A DNA stretch of 64,000 nt from CAZMOK01 sp964644135 (GCA_964644135.1 CAZXWD010000001.1:17593-81592); one strand, 5' to 3'; shown: positions 1 through 8,279, counted from the first letter of the stretch. The notes: a model not told the origin generated them from the sequence alone. Translations and numbers: made by a program.

Positions 1-159
1 ATCATAGATTCGTTCCACCGTCAGAGCTACTTTATTAATCCTTTTATGGCTATGTATGCAGCAAGGTTTGTCTGGGAAATGTTGGCCAGTCAATACCTGT
101 CTGTATGCGGTTATTTTATCAATCTGGAAACCGATAAAATAAAGCCTCTTTCTGTTTAA
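1..159 (+). CDS. C-terminal fragment of an unidentified gene, possibly ThiF/E1-like
   Basis: Frame 1 is open from the first base to a TAA ending at base 159, giving about 52 residues, so this is the 3' end of a gene that starts outside the window. The visible residues include NPFMAMYAARFVWEML and end in GYFINLETDKIKPLSV. The ending (a glycine, then a 'vNLetgr..PL'-type run) reminds me of the C-terminus of ThiF-family E1-like proteins of PRTRC-type plasmid and phage systems, but the fragment is too short to establish that. An intrinsic terminator follows about 55 bases later, so it ends its own transcription unit ahead of the replication operon. That it is coding is fairly likely; the family assignment is weak. 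Confidence 0.4.
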   Translation: MIDSFHRQSYFINPFMAMYAARFVWEMLASQYLSVCGYFINLETDKIKPLSV

Positions 160-212
160 AAATATTTTACAAATCAGGTGAAAATGTAAAATAAATCCTG
201 TAAATTCGCCTC

Positions 213-242
213 AAGGTAGTCAATCGCGGCTGCCTTTTTTTT
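213..242 (+). terminator. Intrinsic terminator before the replication operon
   Basis: A stem of seven pairs (aaggtag at 213-219 with ctgcctt at 230-236, one G-U pair) closes a ten-base loop and runs into a tract of T. It lies between the partial upstream gene and the helicase gene, so it probably ends the upstream transcript. The stretch from there to the helicase start is AT-rich and probably holds the operon promoter, but no clear consensus was found. Confidence 0.55.
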
Positions 243-281
243 ATATGATTATCTCTTTTATAAACCTATAATAGATAAGCT

Positions 282-1781
282 ATGGAAATAAAACTTAGAC
301 CTTATCAGCAGCAGTGCAAGGAGGTCGTTAAAAAGAAACTCGATCAGGGAGTGACTCGTCAGCTTATAGTGGCCGCTACAGGAACCGGCAAAAGACTAAT
401 GGCTGTCGAGGAATCGATGAACTGGGAGAGAACCCTGTTTTTATGCCACAGGGAAGAGCTCATTGAGCAGGCATATGAAGACTTCAGCAAAGTCTATCCT
501 CTCCAGGTAGGAATAATCAAAGGGCCGGTCTTTCAGGCCGATAAACGGATTGTAATCGGTTCCGCACAGACGATGTGGCGCAGGTTGGATAAAATGAATC
601 CGGATATGTTCGATGTCGTCATGGCAGATGAGGTTCACCATTACCTGGCTCCTACTTACATCCGGCCGTTGAATCATTTCAACTCGAAACTGATGCTCGG
701 ATATACAGCCACACCTACACGACTGGATGGATTGAACTTTAGCAATATTGTCGATGAGATCACCTTTGAATATCCTATAGACAAAGCAGTACAGGAGGGA
801 TATCTTTGCAAGATAGACGCGATCAGGGTAAAAACAGATCTTGATATATCTGATGTAAAACGTGTCGGAGGAGATTTTAATCAAAAAGATCTCTCAGACA
901 AGGTCGATAATCCGGTGAGGAATGCTTTGATCGTTAATAAGTTTCGTAAACACGCGCCAAAACGTAAAGGAATTACCTTCTGCGTAGACATCAAACATGC
1001 CATTCGAATGGCTGAAATCTTCCAGGAATATGGCATAAACGCACAGCCAGTACACAGTCAGCTGGATAAAGACACAAGAAGGCGCAGAATAGCTGCCTTC
1101 AGGTCCGGATCAGTACAGGTGCTTACCAACGTAAACATTTTAACTGAAGGGTTTGATGAGTCAGATGTAGGTGTTGTTATGATGGCAAGACCTACACAGT
1201 CATTGTCATTGTATATGCAAATGATTGGCCGCGGAACACGCCTGAAAAGCCAGGAATACATTGAACAGAACGGTAAGGATGAAGTATTAGTTCTGGACTT
1301 TGTTGACAACACCGGAAACCACAAGCTGATTAATACCTGGGAACTTGATAAGAAAAAGAAACCTGAAGACCGGGTATTTCTGTCTGAAGAAAAACGCGAA
1401 AAACTGATACAGCATCGTCTCGGATTAGAACAGGAAAGAATAGCCAAGATCAAAAGATATTATAAAACAGACAAAGTCATTGATCTGCTGGCATTGCCTG
1501 ATCTTACCGTACAGCATCGTGGAAGAATGCTCGAGCCGGCTACAGAGAAACAAATTGCCTGGCTTAAGAGTGAAGGTGTCTGGCAAGAAGGTGTTGAATA
1601 TACCAAAGGCCAGGCAAGCGAACACATCACCAACTTTCCTGCTAAGGAATGGATGTTACACAAGCTTGCGGAATGGGGCTACGATGTTCTCCAAGGGGCA
1701 ACCATGGGACAGTACTACGATATCAAAAGAGAAAGAGAAGAAGATAAGAACCCGCGCCAACCGTTTGCGTTCAGCAGGTAA
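282..1781 (+). CDS. Superfamily 2 DNA/RNA helicase (DEAD/DEAH type)
   Basis: An SF2 helicase that would use ATP to unwind or translocate along nucleic acid. The N-terminal domain has a Q-like start (RPYQQQC), motif I ATGTGK at residues 32-37, motif II DEVHH at about 116-120 and motif III TATPTR. The second RecA-like domain carries NILTEGFD and motif VI QMIGRGTR. The C-terminal third (about 370-499) is outside the helicase core and contains a segment reading ATEKQIAWLKSEGVW, which is often found at the end of phage and plasmid helicases of this kind. Total length of 499 residues suits phage SF2 helicases. It is the first full gene of the plus-strand replication block, with the winged-helix gene starting 28 bases later. 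The helicase family is certain; whether it acts in replication, recombination or transcription is not visible. Confidence 0.9.
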   Translation: MEIKLRPYQQQCKEVVKKKLDQGVTRQLIVAATGTGKRLMAVEESMNWERTLFLCHREELIEQAYEDFSKVYPLQVGIIKGPVFQADKRIVIGSAQTMWRRLDKMNPDMFDVVMADEVHHYLAPTYIRPLNHFNSKLMLGYTATPTRLDGLNFSNIVDEITFEYPIDKAVQEGYLCKIDAIRVKTDLDISDVKRVGGDFNQKDLSDKVDNPVRNALIVNKFRKHAPKRKGITFCVDIKHAIRMAEIFQEYGINAQPVHSQLDKDTRRRRIAAFRSGSVQVLTNVNILTEGFDESDVGVVMMARPTQSLSLYMQMIGRGTRLKSQEYIEQNGKDEVLVLDFVDNTGNHKLINTWELDKKKKPEDRVFLSEEKREKLIQHRLGLEQERIAKIKRYYKTDKVIDLLALPDLTVQHRGRMLEPATEKQIAWLKSEGVWQEGVEYTKGQASEHITNFPAKEWMLHKLAEWGYDVLQGATMGQYYDIKREREEDKNPRQPFAFSR

Positions 1782-1809
1782 TAATTATCCCTATATCTAA
1801 TACATACTT

Positions 1810-2496
1810 ATGAGCAAATCAGAATCTACACGCAATGTTTTTGACAAATACGTCAGTCAGAAAATAAATCGTGTCTATGGTATTTCTGTGATAGATCATA
1901 GGATACGAACAAGAATAGAAGTGTCTGTCGGGGAATATTGTATCCTCGAGTTGTATTGGCGAAGGATGTTGCAGAACAGGCAAACAACCTGGGACGATAT
2001 CTATACTCATACAGGGATCAATAGAGAACAGGCAGGCCCAATGATCAAGAGGCTTTTCGATAAAGGACATCTCGAAGCTGTTGTTATGAACAAAGAGAAA
2101 AGATATGTTCCTTCAGAAAAGTTTCTTGATCTTACTGAAAAACTCGAAGAATCCGATTTTGAAACATTTTGGAGAATGGGCAATGGCCGTAAGTGGCCAG
2201 GCAGCAAAAAAGAGGCAAGGAAAAAGTTTGCTTTAGCCGCCAAGGAACACGGCGCTCATCATCTGATAAAGTGCAAAAAGGATTATTTCGAGTACCTGTC
2301 TTTGCCTGAGAATGATTACCGTAATACAATGCAGGCAAGTGTCTTTTTGAATTTGAGCACTGAACGATTCAATGAAAATTGGAGAGAACAGTACGAGGAT
2401 ATCATTAAAGACAGGAAAAAACAATCCGGGCCTGAACAGAAAGTTGTTAAAACAAGTACCATGACTAAAGAACAGAAGGATGAGCTTTTCAAATGA
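1810..2496 (+). CDS. Winged-helix replication-associated protein (replisome-organiser-like)
   Basis: Residues about 55-110 look like a winged helix-turn-helix: TTWDDIYTHTGINREQ followed by a recognition-helix-like MIKRLFDKGHLEA and a beta-wing with a tyrosine. After a linker, residues 120-195 contain FWRMGNGRKWPGSKKEARK, then a long helical stretch with NTMQASVFLNL. This resembles the C-terminal module of phage replication initiator or helicase-loader proteins, in which a 'fW..yP.k.gKk.A' stretch precedes a conserved helix. It sits between a helicase and the primase-helicase, which fits a role in assembling the replisome at an origin. Its 3' end overlaps the next gene by 17 bases. A plain transcriptional regulator is the alternative. 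Confidence 0.5.
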   Translation: MSKSESTRNVFDKYVSQKINRVYGISVIDHRIRTRIEVSVGEYCILELYWRRMLQNRQTTWDDIYTHTGINREQAGPMIKRLFDKGHLEAVVMNKEKRYVPSEKFLDLTEKLEESDFETFWRMGNGRKWPGSKKEARKKFALAAKEHGAHHLIKCKKDYFEYLSLPENDYRNTMQASVFLNLSTERFNENWREQYEDIIKDRKKQSGPEQKVVKTSTMTKEQKDELFK

Positions 2497-2713
2497 AATT
2501 GAAAAGAAAAGGTACAACCAAAGAAGGTACTATCTGCACTGGCGTTGTAAAAAGAAAGGGATCAAGGTGCTTGCAAGAAGAAGAGTGGTTTTGATATACA
2601 ATGAAGATATCGAACCGTACCTCCGGAACAAGCACCTGATCGAGCTAATCAACAGATTTAATTACAAAACTGAAAAAAACAGACAATACAGAATTCAATT
2701 CCATGAAGTTTGA
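2480..2713 (+). CDS. Small basic protein of unknown function
   Basis: 77 residues, unusually rich in arginine and lysine, with RYNQRRYYLHWRCKKKG near the N-terminus. No family was recognised. The high positive charge suggests nucleic-acid binding, which is inference only. It overlaps the upstream winged-helix gene by 17 bases and the downstream primase-helicase gene by 11 bases. Such tight packing supports it being a real, translationally coupled gene rather than a chance frame. Confidence 0.55.
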   Translation: MSFSNEIEKKRYNQRRYYLHWRCKKKGIKVLARRRVVLIYNEDIEPYLRNKHLIELINRFNYKTEKNRQYRIQFHEV

Positions 2714-4634
2714 AAATGATTATTCGGATTTTGGCATTGAGAATGTCGAGCCGATAAAGAAAAACTCAAGTGGAGAGGTTTATGTTCTATGCCCTTCTTG
2801 CGAACCATTTCGCAGGAAAAAGGGCGAGAAAAAACTGGCTGTAAATGTCGAGAAAGGAACCTGGTATTGTCAGCACTGTGGCTGGACAGGAGGATTGACT
2901 CCCTATGGATGGAAGAGAAGCAACAAAAGTATCGATGTTGTCAAATCCTGGCAAGAGCCTTCTGAAAAAATGTATCATTACTGGAAGTCGCGTAAGATTT
3001 CAAGGGAAACGGTAAATGCCAGAGAAATAAAAATGAGCCGTGAGCAAATAAGGCAAAAAGACGGCTCTTTTTTAACCACTAATTGCATGGTCTTTATCTT
3101 TCGTCAGGACGGGGCAACCCGGATGGTCAAGTATCGGGATAAGAGGAAAAACTTCAAGATCGAGAAGAACAGTACAATGATCCTGTGGGGGCTGCAATTT
3201 ATCAAGAGCTCCGATGAAATGATCATTACTGAGGGCGAACCAGATGCTATGAGCTGGCACGAAGCAGGATATATGGCTGCTGTAAGCGTTCCTTCAGGTA
3301 CTCAAATAACCCAGTCTGAAAGAGAAGAATACTTGAAGACCGGAAAGCTAACCGTTCAGAATCATCTCTCACTGTCTTATTTTGACAACTGCATTGAATT
3401 TGTCGAGAAGAAGAAAATGATTTACATCGGAACCGACAACGATGCGGCTGGTCATAAATTAAGGCTTGAGATAGGAAGAAGATTTGGTTATGAAAGGTGC
3501 AAAATACTCGATTATGGATTGTTTGACTCCCCTGATGGAAATGGCGGCAAAAGGCCCTGTAAGGATGCTAATGAAGTTTTGCTTCATAATGGCAGCGAAG
3601 CATTAAAATATGTTTTCGAACAGGCTAAAGACTTCCCTATTGATGATATAGTGACTTCTGAGGAGGTGCTTCCTGAGATATACAGCCAATATGATTTTGG
3701 ATACCGGACAGGTAAATCAACAGGCATAGAAAGGCTTGATCCTCATTTTACGTTAAGAATCGGTCATTTGATTGCGATTAACGGTTATGGAGGCATGGGA
3801 AAAAGTACCCTGGCGTTAAACATTGCCTTGCTCACCTCAGTCATGTATGGCTGGAAATGGGGCGTTTACCTTCCGGAAAACTATCCTGTTCCGGATGCTT
3901 ACATGCTGATGATGGAAATGTATATCGGTAACACGCTGAACTATTTTGACAAGTCAAGGGCAGCTAAAAGCGAAATTGACCGGGCAAATGAATTTATCAA
4001 GGACAGGATCTTCTGTGTAAATAATAAAAACGGTTATTCACCTGAAGAACTCAGAAACATCAAGCAAAGCCTGATTATGAGGCATGGAATAGTCGGTTTC
4101 ATAACCGATCCATGGAATGCCCTGAACCATCCAACAGTAAACAATCTGGATTCTTATCTTGAAAGAGAATTGAGCGCAGAACAGCGTTTGGCCACAAACA
4201 ATAAAATCATTAACATCATTTGTGTTCATCCGCCAACTCCTGACAAAGCATACCGAAAAAACCCGCCAGCACCCAGTATTTATGAAATAACCGGAGGGGG
4301 TGTTTGGAGCAAGAAAGTATATGATGTGATATGTGTCCACCAGGAAGACAGAGATCTTCGTGATAATATTTCTGACACCTCTACTCATGTTCATGTTCAA
4401 AAAACCAAGCATCACAAGCTGGTAGGAATGCCGACAAAAGGCGAACCGGTACTGCTGGAACTCGACAGAAAATCACAACGGTTTATACAGCCACCAATAA
4501 ATGTCAAGGTAAATGATGATGAAGAATTTGCCAATGAAAAAGTGCTGGACAGAACCGATCCATTCGTGCAGGCATTGAAAGCACGAGAAGAAAAAGACAA
4601 AAAAGACGAAGAAGAAAATTTGTTAGTATTTTAA
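2703..4634 (+). CDS. Bifunctional primase-helicase (T7 gp4-like organisation)
   Basis: A fused DNA primase and replicative helicase. The N-terminus has a CHC2-type zinc ribbon: CPSC at about residue 30 and WYCQHCGW at about 55. A TOPRIM domain follows, with ITEGEPDAM (catalytic glutamate) at about 178 and IGTDNDAAG (acidic pair) at about 240. After a linker the C-terminal RecA-like helicase domain carries the P-loop GYGGMGKST at about 360 and a later FITDPWNAL stretch in the Walker B position. The tail is acidic and lysine-rich. Order and length (643 residues) match phage primase-helicases such as T7 gp4 and its Bacteroidota-phage relatives. It would make primers and open the fork at the phage replisome. 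The start overlaps the preceding small gene by 11 bases. Confidence 0.88.
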   Translation: MKFENDYSDFGIENVEPIKKNSSGEVYVLCPSCEPFRRKKGEKKLAVNVEKGTWYCQHCGWTGGLTPYGWKRSNKSIDVVKSWQEPSEKMYHYWKSRKISRETVNAREIKMSREQIRQKDGSFLTTNCMVFIFRQDGATRMVKYRDKRKNFKIEKNSTMILWGLQFIKSSDEMIITEGEPDAMSWHEAGYMAAVSVPSGTQITQSEREEYLKTGKLTVQNHLSLSYFDNCIEFVEKKKMIYIGTDNDAAGHKLRLEIGRRFGYERCKILDYGLFDSPDGNGGKRPCKDANEVLLHNGSEALKYVFEQAKDFPIDDIVTSEEVLPEIYSQYDFGYRTGKSTGIERLDPHFTLRIGHLIAINGYGGMGKSTLALNIALLTSVMYGWKWGVYLPENYPVPDAYMLMMEMYIGNTLNYFDKSRAAKSEIDRANEFIKDRIFCVNNKNGYSPEELRNIKQSLIMRHGIVGFITDPWNALNHPTVNNLDSYLERELSAEQRLATNNKIINIICVHPPTPDKAYRKNPPAPSIYEITGGGVWSKKVYDVICVHQEDRDLRDNISDTSTHVHVQKTKHHKLVGMPTKGEPVLLELDRKSQRFIQPPINVKVNDDEEFANEKVLDRTDPFVQALKAREEKDKKDEEENLLVF

Positions 4635-4677
4635 TAGAACAGATTATCTTTATTATTAATCTAAAAAAAACGAAAAA

Positions 4678-5562
4678 ATGGCAGATCTAATCTTAGTAGA
4701 AGGACACACTGCAACAGGAAAATCATTTTCCATACGTAACTGTGATCCAAAACAGACAGCCGTAATCAACGGCGACATGAAACGTCTTCCTTTTGCCGGG
4801 GCAAAGACATTCCAAAAGGTGCTGAAACCTGACGGAGTGACCCAAAGCATCAAAGGAAATATGGTTTATGTGAATAAAATGCTTAACCCTACCAAAAGCA
4901 TGGCCTCAGTTAAACAGGAACTCAAACAGCCCAGGTATCAAAAGCCTGGCATATACGAATACATCCGCTTGTATCATGATCTCCGTCCGGACATAAAACT
5001 TGTCCTGGTCGACACTATCAGCCATGCAATGCTTGAAAGCGTCATGAGAGATCTATATATGGATGACTGGAACAAATTCAAGGTATTTGCCGAGGAGTTT
5101 TATGAAATAGTCCAAATGATCAAAGGCCTTTCCAGGGAGGATTTTATGGTTGTTATTTATGCTCATGTCGAATATGAAAAGGACGACAACGATAATCTTG
5201 TTGCTCAACTGAAAATCCCGGCAGGAAAATTCACAAGGGAAGCGATTGTTCCGGAAAGTCATTTCACCGTTGTGCTCCATTCCGATGTGGTACCAACCGA
5301 AGACGGCCCGGAATACATCTTCTGGACCCAAAACGTCAATGGCAAAACAACGGCTAAAAGTCCGGCAGGAATGTTTCCGGATGTAAAAATTGACAATGAC
5401 ATTGATTATGCCGTAAGGTGTTACAATGCTTTTTACGAAGGGGAAGACATTCCTGAGGCAAATGAAGAGGATACAGAACAGGCTTCCGAAGAGCCAAAAG
5501 AAAAAACAGGTCAGAAAAAACAGGAGAAAAAGGAAGAGCCTGTTGATGACGAATCATTTTAA
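4678..5562 (+). CDS. Sak4-like RecA-type ATPase (recombination mediator)
   Basis: A P-loop ATPase with Walker A GHTATGKS at residues 9-16 and a hydrophobic Walker B-like LVLVDTISHA at about 105. The body (about 1-235) looks like the phage AAA_24/Sak4 group, truncated RecA-like proteins that promote single-strand annealing with a partner SSB. The last 50 residues are very acidic and lysine-rich (many EE and KK runs) and probably disordered. It is followed 22 bases later by an SSB-like gene, the usual companion of Sak4. The family call rests on the Walker motifs and the SSB neighbour. Other phage AAA ATPases of this size are possible. Confidence 0.65.
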   Translation: MADLILVEGHTATGKSFSIRNCDPKQTAVINGDMKRLPFAGAKTFQKVLKPDGVTQSIKGNMVYVNKMLNPTKSMASVKQELKQPRYQKPGIYEYIRLYHDLRPDIKLVLVDTISHAMLESVMRDLYMDDWNKFKVFAEEFYEIVQMIKGLSREDFMVVIYAHVEYEKDDNDNLVAQLKIPAGKFTREAIVPESHFTVVLHSDVVPTEDGPEYIFWTQNVNGKTTAKSPAGMFPDVKIDNDIDYAVRCYNAFYEGEDIPEANEEDTEQASEEPKEKTGQKKQEKKEEPVDDESF

Positions 5563-5583
5563 ACAATAAAAACAATAATTATC

Positions 5584-6213
5584 ATGAGTGACGAAAATGT
5601 AGGCCTACCCGCTACTCAAAAAGCATCTGATGGAACAAGTTATATCCCGGCAGGACTTCACGTTGTTGTGATCCATTCGATCAAACCTTTTACGGATGAC
5701 AAAGGCATTCCTAAAAAAGACAGGAAGGGAAATCCGGGGCTTGAAATTGAGTTTGCCGAGGTAGTTGAAGCTCCGGAAGGATCAAACAAGTTCAAGAAAA
5801 CAGGAAATACGGCAAGAACGTTTTTCTATTACAGCGAGCTTCCCCCGGGAGATCCGAAAAGGGATTGTCCGAGCGAATGGAAACTGGCAGGATTGAAAAA
5901 AGCCTTGAAAATTCCTGAAGAGGACACCTCTGATTTTGACAAGGTACGCAAGATCAAGTTGTGGGCGGCCATTAAAAAAGTTGTCAAGGGCGATTCAGTA
6001 TTTCACGAACCGGCGGGGAGATTCTTTCCATTTGAAGGATTGGATAAGAAACCTGCCCTTGAAGGTGATCCGACCTTAAAGCAGTACAAGGACAATCCTG
6101 GAGGCATCTTTTACGAAGAAAGAGCAGACAGGGGATCTTCCAGGTCTCCCAGAGGATCGGAAAGCGCTCCTCAGGAACCATACACACCACCAGCAGACGA
6201 TGACGAATTTTAG
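5584..6213 (+). CDS. Putative single-stranded DNA-binding protein (DUF669-like)
   Basis: 209 residues. The N-terminal two thirds look like an OB-type beta-rich domain (LHVVVIHSIKPF, GNPGLEIEFAEVVEAPEG, TFFYYSEL). The remainder is a disordered, Gly/Ser/Pro-rich linker ending in the acidic tip DDDEF. A flexible linker with an acidic C-terminal tip ending in Phe is the hallmark by which SSBs recruit partners. It lies directly after the Sak4-like gene, so the two probably form an annealing pair. The 'W..KLAGLKKALKI' segment also resembles the DUF669 group of phage ssDNA-binding proteins. An intrinsic terminator lies immediately after the stop codon. Confidence 0.55.
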   Translation: MSDENVGLPATQKASDGTSYIPAGLHVVVIHSIKPFTDDKGIPKKDRKGNPGLEIEFAEVVEAPEGSNKFKKTGNTARTFFYYSELPPGDPKRDCPSEWKLAGLKKALKIPEEDTSDFDKVRKIKLWAAIKKVVKGDSVFHEPAGRFFPFEGLDKKPALEGDPTLKQYKDNPGGIFYEERADRGSSRSPRGSESAPQEPYTPPADDDEF

Positions 6214-6216
6214 CGA

Positions 6217-6239
6217 AAGGGGCCGAAAGGCTCCTTTTT
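6217..6239 (+). terminator. Intrinsic terminator or attenuator within the replication operon
   Basis: An eight-pair stem (aaggggcc with ggctcctt, one G-U pair) closed by a GAAA tetraloop is followed by a T tract. It begins six bases after the stop of the SSB-like gene and ends 16 bases before the next ATG. It may reduce expression of the NinB-like, glycosylase and GroES-like genes relative to the upstream genes. Confidence 0.65.
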
Positions 6240-6254
6240 ATTAAACTTAATCTT

Positions 6255-6767
6255 ATGGCAGAACCAAACATAAAATTTTTAGGTAAGGTTATCAATGGCA
6301 GGATGTTGTTTGACAGACCAAAGCTTTTCCAAAACATTCTTGACTCGCTTGAAGAACAAGAATTTGAACTGACAATAAAAAAGAAATCAAAGCACAAGAC
6401 AAGGCTCCAGCTGGCATATTATTGGGGCGGAATTATCGCAGGTACCTGTATGAAATGTGAAGAGTTTGCAGGGTGGACAAAAGAAGAAATAGACGAATAT
6501 TTCAGGTCAACCCTCAGAAGCTACACAAAAAGCATTCTACATACCGATTACAAGACCGGAAAAGCCAAAGAAGAAATAAGACGAGTCACTGAACGAATAA
6601 GCGAATACGACAAAGAACAACTCGCTGAATATATCGAAGACGTGGTCAGGCATCTTGCCCTTAGCTTTGGAATAACCGTCTTGGATCCGGAAGAATACAA
6701 ATATGCAAAGTATATTTCTGTACAGGATCAAACAGATAAAGACAAGGAAGAAGAAGATTATTTCTAA
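6255..6767 (+). CDS. NinB-like recombination-associated phage protein
   Basis: 170 residues. The central stretch ELTIKKKSKHKTRLQLAYYW followed by GGII resembles the NinB/RecMixer-type phage pattern, in which a basic 'K.RS..QN.yYWg' segment leads the conserved domain. It continues as a helical protein with EEIDEYFRSTLRSYTKSIL, a late helix and an acidic tail. In lambda-like phages NinB helps recombination by loading annealing proteins on ssDNA, which would fit the Sak4 and SSB neighbours. The similarity is over a short motif, so an unrelated small replication accessory protein remains possible. It is separated from the SSB gene by a hairpin and followed 13 bases later by the glycosylase start. 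Confidence 0.4.
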   Translation: MAEPNIKFLGKVINGRMLFDRPKLFQNILDSLEEQEFELTIKKKSKHKTRLQLAYYWGGIIAGTCMKCEEFAGWTKEEIDEYFRSTLRSYTKSILHTDYKTGKAKEEIRRVTERISEYDKEQLAEYIEDVVRHLALSFGITVLDPEEYKYAKYISVQDQTDKDKEEEDYF

Positions 6768-6780
6768 TTTTAATATTACC

Positions 6781-7668
6781 ATGGAAAATGCAGAACTAAA
6801 AAAAACGACATGGATGGATATCATCAAGCCTATTCTTGCTGAAGAAAAAATAGTCCAGATGAAAAACGAAATCCAACAGCTGAGACAGGAAGGCAAAACC
6901 ATATTGCCCACAGGCAAACAGGTGCTTAATGCTTTCCGTCTCTGTCCTTATGAAAAAACAAGAGTAGTTATTATAGGGCAGGATCCTTATCCTGATCCGA
7001 AACATCCTCACGGATTAGCATTCAGCTCCTTAGCTGATGAAACCCCGGAAAGCCTGGGAAACATTTTCAGGGAAGTTCGTGATGATCTGTACCCGGAGGA
7101 AGAATTAAGTGAATGCTTTGCTTCCAATAATCTGACAAACTGGGCCGAACAGGGCGTATTGTTACTGAATGCCGTACTTACCGTTGAGGCATTTAATACA
7201 GATTCGCACAAAAACATTGGCTGGGAGTACTTTACAGGCAAGGTTATCGATCATATCAACCAGATGGATAAAATGGTCATTTTTCTGTTGTGGGGAAAGA
7301 AAGCACAGGAGGCCGGTAAACGGATAGACAATCCAAGGCATAAAATACTCACTGCAGCCCATCCGAGCCCGCTCAGCGCATCGAAAGGGTTCTTCGGGTG
7401 TAAACACTTCTCTCAGGTTAATGAGCTTCTTAAAAAGGATTTTTATGCTAATTTCGTGGAGAAATTGCATGAGGTTGCACATACAAAAGAAATCATCGAT
7501 TATTACCATGATTTTCTCACTGAAAAGAACATGATGATTTCTAACGGAGACGCACAGGACTTGGAAAAATCCATTGAGTTTTACATTTCAATGCTTCCTG
7601 AGTATCTTGCAAAGCATATCATTAAGGATTTTGAAAAACACTATACTATTGATTTTAAAACCTACTGA
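6781..7668 (+). CDS. ung: Uracil-DNA glycosylase, family 1, with C-terminal extension
   Basis: Removes uracil from DNA by cleaving the N-glycosidic bond. The catalytic motif reads VVIIGQDPYPDPKHPHGLAF at about residue 62; the usual GQDPYH has proline in place of the His, while the catalytic Asp and the stacking Tyr are kept. VLLLNAVLTV supplies the uracil-contacting LLLN, and AAHPSPLSA gives the DNA-intercalating HPSPLSA loop. The glycosylase fold ends near residue 225, and about 70 helical residues follow that are not part of the usual enzyme. I chose the ATG at 6781 because the longer frame from 6703 would run into the preceding gene and adds no conserved sequence. It lies between a NinB-like and a GroES-like gene. 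Activity is very likely given the intact motifs. Confidence 0.9.
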   Translation: MENAELKKTTWMDIIKPILAEEKIVQMKNEIQQLRQEGKTILPTGKQVLNAFRLCPYEKTRVVIIGQDPYPDPKHPHGLAFSSLADETPESLGNIFREVRDDLYPEEELSECFASNNLTNWAEQGVLLLNAVLTVEAFNTDSHKNIGWEYFTGKVIDHINQMDKMVIFLLWGKKAQEAGKRIDNPRHKILTAAHPSPLSASKGFFGCKHFSQVNELLKKDFYANFVEKLHEVAHTKEIIDYYHDFLTEKNMMISNGDAQDLEKSIEFYISMLPEYLAKHIIKDFEKHYTIDFKTY

Positions 7669-7671
7669 TCT

Positions 7672-8154
7672 ATGAGTAAAGAAAAAAAACCGATCCCGTT
7701 TGTCGATACAAGCGGCAAGAATGTAAAGCTACGTATTCCTAACCTGATCCCCTGCAATGGCAGGATCATATTCCAGCCGGTAGAGAACAAACGTTTTGTT
7801 CAGATTGCCAAACAGAAGATAATCATTGCCGGAAGTCCGGATGTCGATCTCGAAGATCCTCGCACCCAGGAAAAGGCTGATCCGTTCAAAGACCATGTGC
7901 TTTTTGTCGTAGCGTTTTCTCCTGAAGTACCTGAACAGATGAAAATGCAAGATCCTCACGGTAATCCAATTACCTTAGAAATAGGTATGGAAGTGAAAAG
8001 GAGTTCCTATATGTTTCCAATCATGTTCAGCGAAATGGAAGGATCAAAAGTATACGAATACGGCATGCTGCACTGGCAGGATGTGCTTGGCGTAATACCG
8101 AGTGAAGGTGTTGTCAAGGATGGCAGGACAGGTAAGGAACTGAAGAAAAAATAA
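7672..8154 (+). CDS. Putative GroES-like co-chaperonin
   Basis: 160 residues starting three bases after the glycosylase stop. The order of segments follows Cpn10: an opening LIPCNGRIIFQPVE (compare the 'PL.DRV.Vk..e' start of GroES), a central VLFVVAFSPEV (the 'G.V.avG.G' strand), then LEIGMEVKRSSYMFPIMF (the 'vk.GD.V.f..y.g' strand) and a closing HWQDVLGVI (the 'E.DILa.i' strand). If right, this is a phage co-chaperonin comparable in role to T4 gp31, working with host GroEL on capsid folding. The protein is longer than GroES (about 97 residues), with an insertion around residues 45-60 and 85-95. No clear mobile-loop signature is visible, so the call needs a structure comparison. It is the last gene before the convergent terminator. 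Confidence 0.42.
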   Translation: MSKEKKPIPFVDTSGKNVKLRIPNLIPCNGRIIFQPVENKRFVQIAKQKIIIAGSPDVDLEDPRTQEKADPFKDHVLFVVAFSPEVPEQMKMQDPHGNPITLEIGMEVKRSSYMFPIMFSEMEGSKVYEYGMLHWQDVLGVIPSEGVVKDGRTGKELKKK

Positions 8155-8210
8155 GGATATCCCACCCGTTCAAATCACAGTTAATCTCAACATTTCGCTT
8201 CAAAAAAAAA

Positions 8211-8235
8211 GGCTCCGATCATGGAGCCTTTTTCT
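8211..8235. terminator. Bidirectional terminator at the convergent junction
   Basis: A perfect six-pair stem (ggctcc at 8211-8216, ggagcc at 8223-8228) is flanked by a run of nine A on the left and a T tract on the right, so it can end transcripts from both directions. It lies 57 bases after the last plus-strand replication gene and about 50 bases past the stop of the minus-strand genes. It marks the switch point of the genome's two transcription directions. Confidence 0.8.
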
Positions 8236-8279
8236 TACGATGTGCAGTTGAGGTATGTGCAGGAACTAAAAAACGCGAC

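Noticed and set aside
6703..6780. Longer start for the uracil-DNA glycosylase
   Set aside because: The extra 26 residues overlap the preceding gene, are lysine-rich without similarity to the family, and the ATG at 6781 fits family starts.
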